Shown: in pieces, positions 56,153 to 64,000 of the stretch
Layout of the letters: each line of letters starts with the position of its first letter
Numbering within the stretch: the stretch's first letter is position 1
Assembly: GCF_036588685.1 (NCBI RefSeq)
Contig: NC_086380.1
Coordinates: 53,159,144-53,223,143 of the forward strand
DNA: 64,000 nucleotides
Direction: 5' to 3'
Source of the DNA: Mytilus trossulus
Taxonomy: Eukaryota; Mollusca; Bivalvia; Mytilida; Mytilidae
Notes under the pieces: model-generated
Told to the model about the DNA's origin: nothing
The model's database searches: none
What the model saw: the letters and a program-made list of their open reading frames with translations, nothing else
Translations under genes and position numbers: made by a program

Positions 56153-58470
56153 GTAAGACGCGTTGTCTTAAAAAGGTAAAAAGGGATATTGGTGTAAACT
56201 ATTTATCCGTTCTCCTAGAAAGGTAAAAAAGGGGAATCGGTGTAAACTATTTACAAGTAAAGACGCGTTGTCTCGGAAAGGTAAAAAAGGATATTGGTGT
56301 AAACTATTTATCCGCTCTCTAAGAAAGGTCAAAGAGGGGATTGGTGTAAACTATTTACAAGTAAAGATGCGTTGTCTTAGAAAGGTAAAAGGGATATTGG
56401 TGTAAACTATTTACCCGCTCTCTAAGAAAGGTCAAAGAGGGGATTGGTGTAAACTATTTACAAGTAAAGACGCGTGGTCTTAGAAATGTAAAAAGAGATA
56501 TTGCTGTAAACTATTTACCCGCTCTCCTAGAAAGGTGAAAAAAAGGGATCGGTGTAAACTATTTACAAGTAAAGACGCGTTGTCTTAGAAAGGTAAACGG
56601 GATATTGGTGTAAACTATTTACCCGCTCCCTAATAAAGGTCAAAGAGGGGATTGGTGTAAACTATTTACAAGTAAAGACGCGTGGTCTTAGAAAGGTAAA
56701 AAGGGATATGGGTGTAAACTATTTACCCGCTCTCCTAGAAAGGTACAAAAAAGAGAATCGGTGTAAACTATTTACAAGAAAAGACGCGTGGTCTTAGAAA
56801 GGTAAAAAAGGAATATTGGTGTAAACTATTTACCCGTCCTGTTAGAAAGGTAAAAAGGGAGATTGATATAAACTATTAACAAGTAAAGACGCGTTGTCTT
56901 AGAAAGGTAAAAAAGGATATTGATGTAAACTATTTACCCGTTCTCCTAGAAAGGTTAAAAAGGTGATTGGTGTAAAATATATACAGGTAAAGACGCGTTG
57001 TCTTAGAAAGGTAAAAAGGGATATTGGTGTAAACTATTTACCCGTTTTCCTAGAAAGGTAAACAAATGGGATTGGTGTAAATTATTTACCCGTTCTCTTA
57101 GAAAGGTAGAAAAGGATATTGGTGTAAACAACATCAGAAATCACATCCTAGACATGTATGCCCAGTACACTTTCACACCTATTTTTGAATGGAATTCCAG
57201 TTGAATTATCAGAAAATCATGATTGTTGTTTTAACTTGCTTTGATGTAAATACTGCATATTTTTAGCTTGGTATGAGTAAAACATTGAAGATTTCAAATA
57301 AAAAACACAAAATTTAATTGTTATTTTAAAGGGGCACTAGCAACGACATATTATGCTTAGAAAGATTGATGGTGAATTATTGACTTACAACGCCAAAAAG
57401 ACATTGCTAAATCTCACTGTAGTTAGAAACAATGTTGTCCTAGAAAGGAAAAAAGAATATTGGTGTAAACTATTTACCCGTTCTCTTAGAAAGGTTAAAA
57501 AGGATATTGGTGTAAACTATTTACCCGTTCTCTTAGAAAGGTAGAAAACGATATTGGTGTAAACTATTTACCCGTTCTCTTAGAAAGGTTAAAAAGGATA
57601 TTGGTGTAAACTATTTACCCGTTCTCTTAGAAAGGTTAAAAAGGATATTGGTGTAAACTATTTACCCGTTCTCTTAGAAAGGTAGAAAAGGATATTGGTG
57701 TAAACTATTTACCCGTTCTCTTAGAAAGGTTAAAAAGGATATTGGTGTAAACTATTTACCCGTTCTCTTAGAAAGGTAGAAAAGGATATTGATGTAAACT
57801 ATTTACCCGTTCTCTTAGAAAGGTTAAAAAGGATATTGGTGTAAACTATTTACCCGTTCTCTTAGAAAGGTAGAAAAGGATATTGATGTAAACTATTTAC
57901 CCGTTCTCTTAGAAAGGTAGAAAAGGATATTGGTGTAAACTATTTACCTGTTCATTTAGAAAGGTAAAAAGGGATATTGATGTAAACTATTTACCCGTTC
58001 TCTTAGAAAGGTTAAAAAGGATATTGGTGTAAACTATTTACCCGTTCTCTTAGAAAGGTTAAAAAGGATATTGGTGTAAACTATTTACCTGTTCTTTTAG
58101 AAAGGTAAAAAGGGATATTGGTGTAAACTATTTACAGGTAACGACGCGTTGTCTTAAAAAGGTAAAAAGGGATATTGGTGTGAACTATTTACCCGTTCTC
58201 TTAGAAAGGTAAAAAGGGGTATTGGTGTAAACTATTAACAGGTAAAGACGCGTTGTCTTTGAAAGGTACAAAAGGATATTGGTGTAAACTATTTACCGGT
58301 TCTCTTAGAAAGTTCAACAAGGGTATTGGTGAAAATTATTTACCCGTTCTCTTAGAAAGGTAAAAAATGGATATTGATGTAAACTATTTACAGGTAAGGG
58401 ATAACGTAGAGTCTGAGTAAGACCAAAGAGGGGATTTGTGTAAACTTTTTACAGGTAAGGGAAGACACAT
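56126..58470 (+). repeat. 47-bp minisatellite built from an exon end plus splice donor
   Basis: About 40-45 units in two blocks (56126-57130 and 57435-58470) around about 300 bp of unique sequence. The commonest unit is AGAAAGGTTAAAAAGGATATTGGTGTAAACTATTTACCCGTTCTCTT (47 bp). The first block alternates with units whose end reads TTTACAAGTAAAGACGCGTTGTCTT. The exon end itself is AGAAAAGTCAAAGAGGGGATTGGTGTAAACTATTTACAGGTAAGACGCGTTGTCTT, so units are copies of exon 1 plus intron start. 47 is not a multiple of three, so the array is not an open coding repeat. Two more diverged copies follow to about 58620. Confidence 0.92.
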
Positions 58471-58620
58471 ATGCACGGTCTAAAAAAGCTCATATATAGT
58501 ATTGGTATAAAACATTTACCGATAAGGTCAAAAACATGATCTTTGAGAGGTCAAATAGGTTATTGGTGTTACCTATTTACAGGTAAGGGAAGACACATGG
58601 TTTATTTCTCCTTTCAAACA

Positions 58621-59323
58621 ATTAAAACATTTCAAAATTCAAAATGTAAAGTTTTTAATGAAATATGTTAGATAATTCAAATAGGGAATGATTATTGACT
58701 GCAATTTAGATATAGTAAAACACAATGGACTTTACAGTAAAGACTTGCTAATTCAGCTGTTGTAATTGTCTTGTGTCATATATTAGTTTTTACTTATCTT
58801 TCTTCTGTTGGTATTTTCGTTGTTTTACAGTTTGTCCTTTGATGACCCTTTATAGCTTATACCCGGTGTAGGAATTTCTCATTATACAAGGTCGTAATGT
58901 GAACTAATTCAAAGTAGCTTACATTTACATTATTTCGCAATCGACATTCATACCACACACATATATTATACAGTCCTTTATCATGATTTGCTTCGTATAT
59001 TGATGATCTTATAATGAACTGATTAGGCCAACACATTTTCAACTGTAATTGACCATCGTAACTGCAGGCTAAATCATGATTAGAGAAATGTTTAAACTTA
59101 ATATTTGCCTCATCGTAGTTTTTAAAAAAGGATGGACATTTGGAAGATGAGTTTCCATTAAATTACACAAAAATCACAAGGGGTTATAAAAAGTCAGGAA
59201 CAGTTATTTGAATTGTGAAATAGGCAAGACGTTACTCCTTTCACACAATAACGGTTTCTTATTGGCGAAAACAAAACGTTGTATAATGCAAACTTGATAA
59301 AATAATCATTCTTTTCATTTCAG
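58621..59323 (+). other. Rest of intron 1 of the VWA gene
   Basis: AT-rich, ending at the acceptor TTTTCATTTCAG (59323). No other feature seen. Confidence 0.55.
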
Positions 59324-59386
59324 GAGCAATTTAACAGTTTTCCATATGAAACAAAATCAGACACCGGAAACCAGTTGTTACAGCGG
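59324..59386 (+). CDS. VWA/Cache protein, exon 2
   Basis: 63 bp, phase 0 in and out, encoding EQFNSFPYETKSDTGNQLLQ plus R. Acceptor CATTTCAG, donor CGG/GTAAGA. Belongs to the VWA_N region. Confidence 0.7.
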
Positions 59387-60000
59387 GTAAGAAGACTCTA
59401 AGAGTTAAAAACGGTTTCAAGAGCTTGATGAATTATCGATCGTGCAGATGGTATTGCTAACAATGTAATTGACCAGCATACCGCACGTACTTCCAAAATT
59501 GCATACATCATTGCATTTACAAACAATACCTTATTTAAGTTAAGATTGCAGCGATGCTTACATTACACATAAAATCTATATAAACGACACATTATTATGA
59601 TGTCCTTATATATTACAATACGGTAGTCACTACCTTTTGTTCATTGTTGAATACCGTGTGTTGGTCTATAGCTATATATCATTGTCCTTGATATTTATAT
59701 TTCTCCAATGCACCACGGTATTTACACATAATAAGACAGACTGGTATGGATACTATGTTTTATACACAATTCATGTTATACTCCGAAGTTTGATATTGAT
59801 ATTTCTGAGTTTCAATTTGGAAATGGGATATTTTGTTATCTTTCAATCCAAGGATGAACTATTTCCATACGGACATTCACATGAACTTACTTCGTATAAA
59901 TCTTAGCGATATTGTCAATACACGGGTAGTGGTGATACATGTAATCAATCAATCTACCTTGACAATGACATCTATTATGTAACACTATATTTCATCACAG
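59387..60000 (+). other. Intron 2 of the VWA gene
   Basis: AT-rich; donor GTAAGAAG, acceptor TTTCATCACAG. The 89-codon frame at 59637 is hydrophobic and lacks any domain, so it is not called. Confidence 0.55.
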
Positions 60001-60165
60001 ATTCAGTCTAGTCTCGATGTATCGTTAACACAATTGAACAGAGTATTGACCAATGTAAAAGATAAGATAGTGAGCGTTAATACGGATACTGATAGTTCTA
60101 GTCTTCCAAGATGTTGTGATATACCAGACGACCAGCTTACTTACATTCCAAAGTTCCAAACAAAG
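60001..60165 (+). CDS. VWA/Cache protein, exon 3
   Basis: 165 bp, phase 0, 55 residues: IQSSLDVSLTQLNRVLTN, VKDKIVSVNTDTDSSSLPRC, then CDIPDDQLTYIPKFQTK. It has the amphipathic helix and CC of the N-terminal region of alpha2delta-like and Cache-VWA proteins. Donor AAAG/GTAAAC. Confidence 0.75.
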
Positions 60166-61791
60166 GTAAACATATGAATGATTTAAAGTAAAACTGGCAA
60201 AGCAAATTAACAAACAAAGACTTCTTCTCAACAAATCTTTCTCTCTCCAAGTGTTCACACAGCACGAAAAAGTTAAAACAATGAGAAACATTCTGAAACA
60301 TAAAAAAGAAGATGTGGTATGATTGCCAATGAGACAACTATCCACAAAAGACCAAAATGACACAGACATTAACAACTAAAGATCACCGTTCGGCCTTCAA
60401 CAACGAACAAAGCCCATACCGCATAGTCAGCTATAAAAGGTTCCGATATGACAATGTAAAACAATTCAAACGAGAAAACTAACGGCCTTGTTTATGTAAA
60501 AAAAATGAACGAAAAACAAATATGTAACACATAAACAAACATCAACCACTGAATTACAGGAATGTTTTCTCACCATTGTTATATTATTTAAGTATTGTGT
60601 TTGATACTTTCACTTTTTTGCCTAAAATCTATAAAAACATCTGTCAAAAATAAAATCTATTTTGTTCAATTTTTTTTATTCAAATTTTTTTTTTACAAAA
60701 ATACTAAACTCCGGAGAAAATTCAAAACGGAAAGTCCCTAATAAAATGGCAAAATAAAAAGCTCAAACACATCAAACAAATGGATAACAACTGTCATTTT
60801 CCTCACTTGGTACAGGCATTTTCTGTAAAAAGTTTCTTTTTGAGATACAATCTTTTAAAATTTCAAAAGTTTTGGCAGTCAAAACACTGCATACACGGCT
60901 TTATACTGCAAATAGACTGATTAAAATGAAGGTGACTTTCAAAATTTAAAGAATTGTCTACAAGTTACAAATCAAATATCAATGCTGATAATGTCAGAAG
61001 CAAGCATCCATACACATATTTTTAGTCCACAATCATCATTAGGGTATCTAGTTAAAAAATGTGTCCGATAACCCCGCCGGCGAACCAAGACGGCCGACAT
61101 TGCTTAAAATAGTATATAGGGTAAAATGCAGTTTTTGGCTCTTATCTTTGAAACCAAAGTATTTGGAACAAATCTGCTGTGATAAAATTGTTCAATAGGA
61201 TAAGATCCATGTTCCCTGAAATTTTCAGACCGACGGGCACTTGTTGTGTGGTTGCTACCCCTGAATTGGTAGTTATAAGAACATTTTGCAGCTTTTGGTT
61301 ACTATCTTGAATTTTATAATATAAAGTGATAAACTGAACACAGCAACACTGGACAGCAAAGTAAGAGCTAAAATTAAATCAACATGACAAAAGTGGTCAA
61401 TTGACCCCATTAAGGAGTTCTTGCCTTTTATTATATTTATTATATTATATTGTAAATTTTTGTAAATTTTTACAAAATATTTTCCATTGTCACATTCTGG
61501 GCCAATTCTAATATCGATAGTTTTAATTAATTGTAAGCAGCAAGATTGTTTAGTAAAGTAAGATCTACAAACACATCACCAACACAATAACACAATTTTG
61601 TCATGAATCCATCTGTGTCCTTTGTTTAATATGCACATTTTTGTCATGAATCCATCTGTGTTCTTTGTTTAATATGCACATTAACCAAGGTGAGCGACAC
61701 AGTCATTCTTCGCAACTCGGCCGATTCCGTACCTTCATCTTAAAGATGGAGAGAGGCGGAATCACCCGATGTTTACCGATTGACATTTTAG
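60166..61791 (+). other. Intron 3 of the VWA gene, repeat-filled
   Basis: Contains an R1 copy (60305-60570), R4 (60690-60830, ATACTAAACTCCGGAGAAAA, TCACTTGGTACAGGCATTTTC), another mussel-type repeat (about 61060-61420, GATAACCCCGCCGGCGAACCAAGACGG to CCCCATTAAGGAGTTCTTGCC) and a 43-bp tandem duplication (61601-61683, TCATGAATCCATCTGTGTcCTTTGTTTAATATGCACAT). An open frame from 61665 runs across the true acceptor in the wrong frame. Confidence 0.65.
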
Positions 61792-62000
61792 GTAGATGTC
61801 AGTACAGCGTGTGTAACGGCTTCACCTATTGTAATGGACAACTTAAAATATCCGACAGATCAAATCAGTGTAACCATGAAAAACAATTACGACTTAAACA
61901 AGAACGTTTTATGGCAGCATTACAGTACAACAGAAGGAGTATCTGTTATTTATCCTGCAACTAATTGGGAAAATTGTAAAAACTTTGATCCCAGATACAC
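61792..62000 (+). CDS. VWA/Cache protein, exon 4 (end of VWA_N)
   Basis: Acceptor GACATTTTAG, then 69 codons plus two bases, donor CAC/GTAAGT. It reads VDVSTACVTASPIVMD, NLKYPTDQISVTMKNN, VLWQHYSTTEGVSVIYPA and TNWENCKNFDPRYT. 'LWQHYSTTEGVSVIYPA' corresponds to the WQYFGS..G..R.YPA signature that ends the VWA_N domain in alpha2delta and related proteins. A stop (TAG 61789-61791) just upstream fixes the exon start. Confidence 0.82.
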
Positions 62001-62505
62001 GTAAGTTTGAATATAATTGTTAAATCTGTAATTAAGTATCTCTAAATTACAAATTATATATCATTTTATGATTTTACTATGAGTAGTAACAGCAAAAAAT
62101 ACGTAGTTTACTAATGTTCAAATCAAGGTATAAAAACCCAAAATCCGAGGAAACTGTAAAACTCCAAAAATAGTTTGCGTTGCAATTTCTTTGAGGTCAA
62201 TTAATATATTGACTGGACTAAAAGGATCCAGACCACTACAGGTACTATAGACAAGGTAAAATCACACGAAACATAAAGAAGGAAAGCTTTATAGAACTGC
62301 TAGCAATTTTTTTTAGAATAAATCAAAAGACGTGTGATATATCAGGATCCACTTATGACATGTTTATATTTTATATATAAAAGAAGAGATGTAATATGAT
62401 GGCAATGAATCAATTACAAAATGACATGGATTTACTCAAACCACTACTATGTGTCATACATATGGAAGAGTTTTAATGGTATTATTTACTATTCCATCAT
62501 GACAG
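62001..62505 (+). other. Intron 4 of the VWA gene
   Basis: Contains a short R4-like piece (ACCCAAAATCCGAGGAAACTGTAAAACTCC, 62137) and a decayed R1 start (GAAGAGATGTAATATGATGGCAATGA, 62381). Confidence 0.55.
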
Positions 62506-62671
62506 GTCGTCCTATGCCTCAGCAGCTTCTCCCACAGACAAGGATGTTGTCCTCGTTATCGACACGAGTTCCTCCATGAAACAACCATCTGGTATTACAG
62601 CCAAAACAAAAATGGTCATTGTTAAAGAGGCAGCAAATAATGTCATCCAAACGCTTAAACCGAACGACAGA
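62506..62671 (+). CDS. VWA/Cache protein, exon 5 (VWA MIDAS)
   Basis: After CATGACAG the exon starts in phase 2 and leaves in phase 0 at ACAGA/GTAAGT. It encodes SSYASAASPTDKDVVLVIDT, SSSMKQPSGITAKTK and VKEAANNVIQTLKPNDR. VVLVIDTSSSM is the first strand of a von Willebrand A domain with the D-x-S-x-S metal-ion-dependent adhesion site. Confidence 0.88.
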
Positions 62672-63542
62672 GTAAGTATACATATGTACATGGGTGTGAA
62701 ACTAATGCGTCTATAGCATTAGGTATTTTATGAATCAACAACTTATGACCATGTCGTAGCTGTTGTTTGCACGTTTATGTTTTTTCTATTGTTTTCTTTT
62801 ACTTAGTCGTTATTTGTCTGTAACGATATTTGATCATATATATTGGGTCAAGCGTTAAGTGCTCTGCTTAAATTTGAATTAGTTCAAAGTGTAGCAGACG
62901 TAAATGTATTAGTACTGTTCTAAAATAACTGTTCTGCATGACGAGATGCATAAATACATAGCTACTTCTAACCGTAGTCCATTTCATAGTCCGTTTCATT
63001 TTGTTCACTGCCGTGCAGTTGGCACTCTAACAAAAGTACTCATAGCAAAGTACACAATTTCAATTGTTATGTTCTTCCCTTTCGACTGGAGGTTTGTTTC
63101 GGGAAATTATTTCACAGTACCTGATATATTAAATTATGTAATATGCACGTCGAGATTGGCACAAAAAAAAAAATAAAAAGAGGACTAATCGAGTTATTGT
63201 ATTAATACTATTGTCCTCTAAATTAATCAAAAAGAGGATTTCCACATTATCAGAGGGTTGAACAGAAAATGTAATTATCAAACATGTCTCTATTTCCCCA
63301 GTGACCAATACCAAATTATTGTTTTGGCGGACCTTTCTTTTATTGAAAAAAACAACCATATAACTTGTAAAGTTGTAAATAATTTTGTATGATTGGTTCT
63401 TTTCAATATGCCAGTGCTATCTCTTCATAATAATTAGATGAAAAACCTAAATAGCTATTTATTTTTAGTTTATTTGACTCTTGTGTTTGTGTTGTGATTT
63501 GTGTCATCAATTAATACACAAAATTACTAAAATATTAAACAG
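62672..63542 (+). other. Intron 5 of the VWA gene
   Basis: AT-rich intron with no recognisable repeat; donor GTAAGTAT, acceptor TATTAAACAG. Confidence 0.55.
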
Positions 63543-63777
63543 GTTGGACTGGTTTCATTTGATAAGGAGGCAAAAACACCATCGGTGCCGTCAACCAGTC
63601 ATTCATGTTATGGAAACGAGTTAGCTTTTGCAACGAAGGAAAATACAGATGAATTGAAGCAGTATATCTTCACATTGAACACTGGTACTACAGGAGATTC
63701 AAACTATGAAAAGGCCCTGTTAGCGGCTTTCAATTACTTCCATTCTTCAAACAACACTTTAGACAACGACAACCGAG
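63543..63777 (+). CDS. VWA/Cache protein, exon 6; gene continues past the window
   Basis: 78 codons plus one base, donor CGAG/GTATGT. VGLVSFDKEAKTPSVP gives the second VWA strand. LNTGTTGDSNYEKALLAAFN holds the MIDAS Thr and the helix that follows. The rest of the VWA domain and any Cache domains lie beyond position 64000. The six exons so far give about 265 residues. Relatives are alpha2delta calcium-channel subunits, CACHD1 and mollusc VWA-Cache proteins; I cannot choose between them from this part. Confidence 0.85.
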
Positions 63778-64000
63778 GTATGTTAATAAATCCTTGCCTC
63801 TAATAAATTTATTAATCTAATAAATTGAACTATTCGGATAAATTTCTTGATTCTGTTAAGTTTTAAAGTAGTATATGTAATTTAGGCTTTATTATTTTTA
63901 TTCTATAGCAAAAATCGTCTTAATTTTAATTTCTTTTCGTTCAATCTCTCTCACACAGATTTAAATATTGTCCATACCGTGTAATTATATACTAAACGAT

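Noticed and set aside
57353-57544. Open frame encoding LRKVKKDIGVNYLPVLLE-type repeats
   Set aside because: A chance frame across two 47-bp units; the unit length is not a multiple of three, so the frame closes soon after.
61665-61964. 99-codon plus-strand frame with several Cys
   Set aside because: Overlaps exon 4 of the VWA gene in the wrong frame; the other frame, from the acceptor at 61791, gives the VWA_N signature.
1-64000. CRISPR array, bacterial operon or tRNA/rRNA genes
   Set aside because: The sequence is intron-bearing animal DNA. The tandem arrays have contiguous units without unique spacers, and no tRNA or rRNA fold was recognised by eye.

Overview
The window is animal nuclear DNA, almost certainly from a bivalve mollusc and most likely a mussel (Mytilus). 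It is AT-rich and intron-rich. It carries GIMAP/AIG1-type GTPases and a coiled-coil plus C1q gene, which are expanded immune-type families in bivalves. Many short interspersed repeats match families I recognise from Mytilus, such as one containing 'GTGCCAATGAGACAACT' and another containing 'GACTGTCCCTCTGGTATCTT'. The species call rests on recall of these families, not on a search.

Region by region. 1-2.3 kb: a 41-42 bp minisatellite and, on the minus strand, the last exon of a small six-cysteine peptide. 3.4-7.3 kb: a minus-strand GIMAP-like gene with a signal-peptide-like first exon, a GTPase exon and a frame-broken coiled coil. 8.2-14.5 kb: two diverged copies of a GIMAP promoter plus first exon. 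The left copy is a relic broken by a Harbinger-like MITE and a Penelope-like RT. The right copy starts the intact plus-strand GIMAP gene (14373-17583). 17.6-24.9 kb: repeats only. 24919-29441: a mobile element with two 464-bp direct repeats, inner 7-bp inverted repeats, an I-PpoI-like His-Me finger nuclease and a Mutator/Kolobok-like transposase with one frameshift. 30.0-32.8 kb: a minus-strand coiled-coil C1q gene with three frame breaks. 36.1-38.5 kb: an intact three-exon Crypton-type tyrosine recombinase gene with matching GACCCCCTA palindromes on both sides. 40.1-40.75 kb: a second palindrome-ended element. 43.4-45.6 kb: a 717-residue secreted protein of unknown function encoded in one exon. 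45.7-56.0 kb: repeats. 56.0 kb to the right edge: the first six coding exons of a secreted VWA protein of the alpha2delta/Cache type. Its first intron holds about 2.3 kb of 47-bp repeats copied from the end of the first exon, splice donor included.

The genes do not form one pathway. The common threads are secreted or immune-type proteins, heavy transposon traffic, and two independent cases of an exon end plus splice donor being duplicated in tandem. All exon joins were read by eye from GT/AG sites and reading phase, without transcript support.
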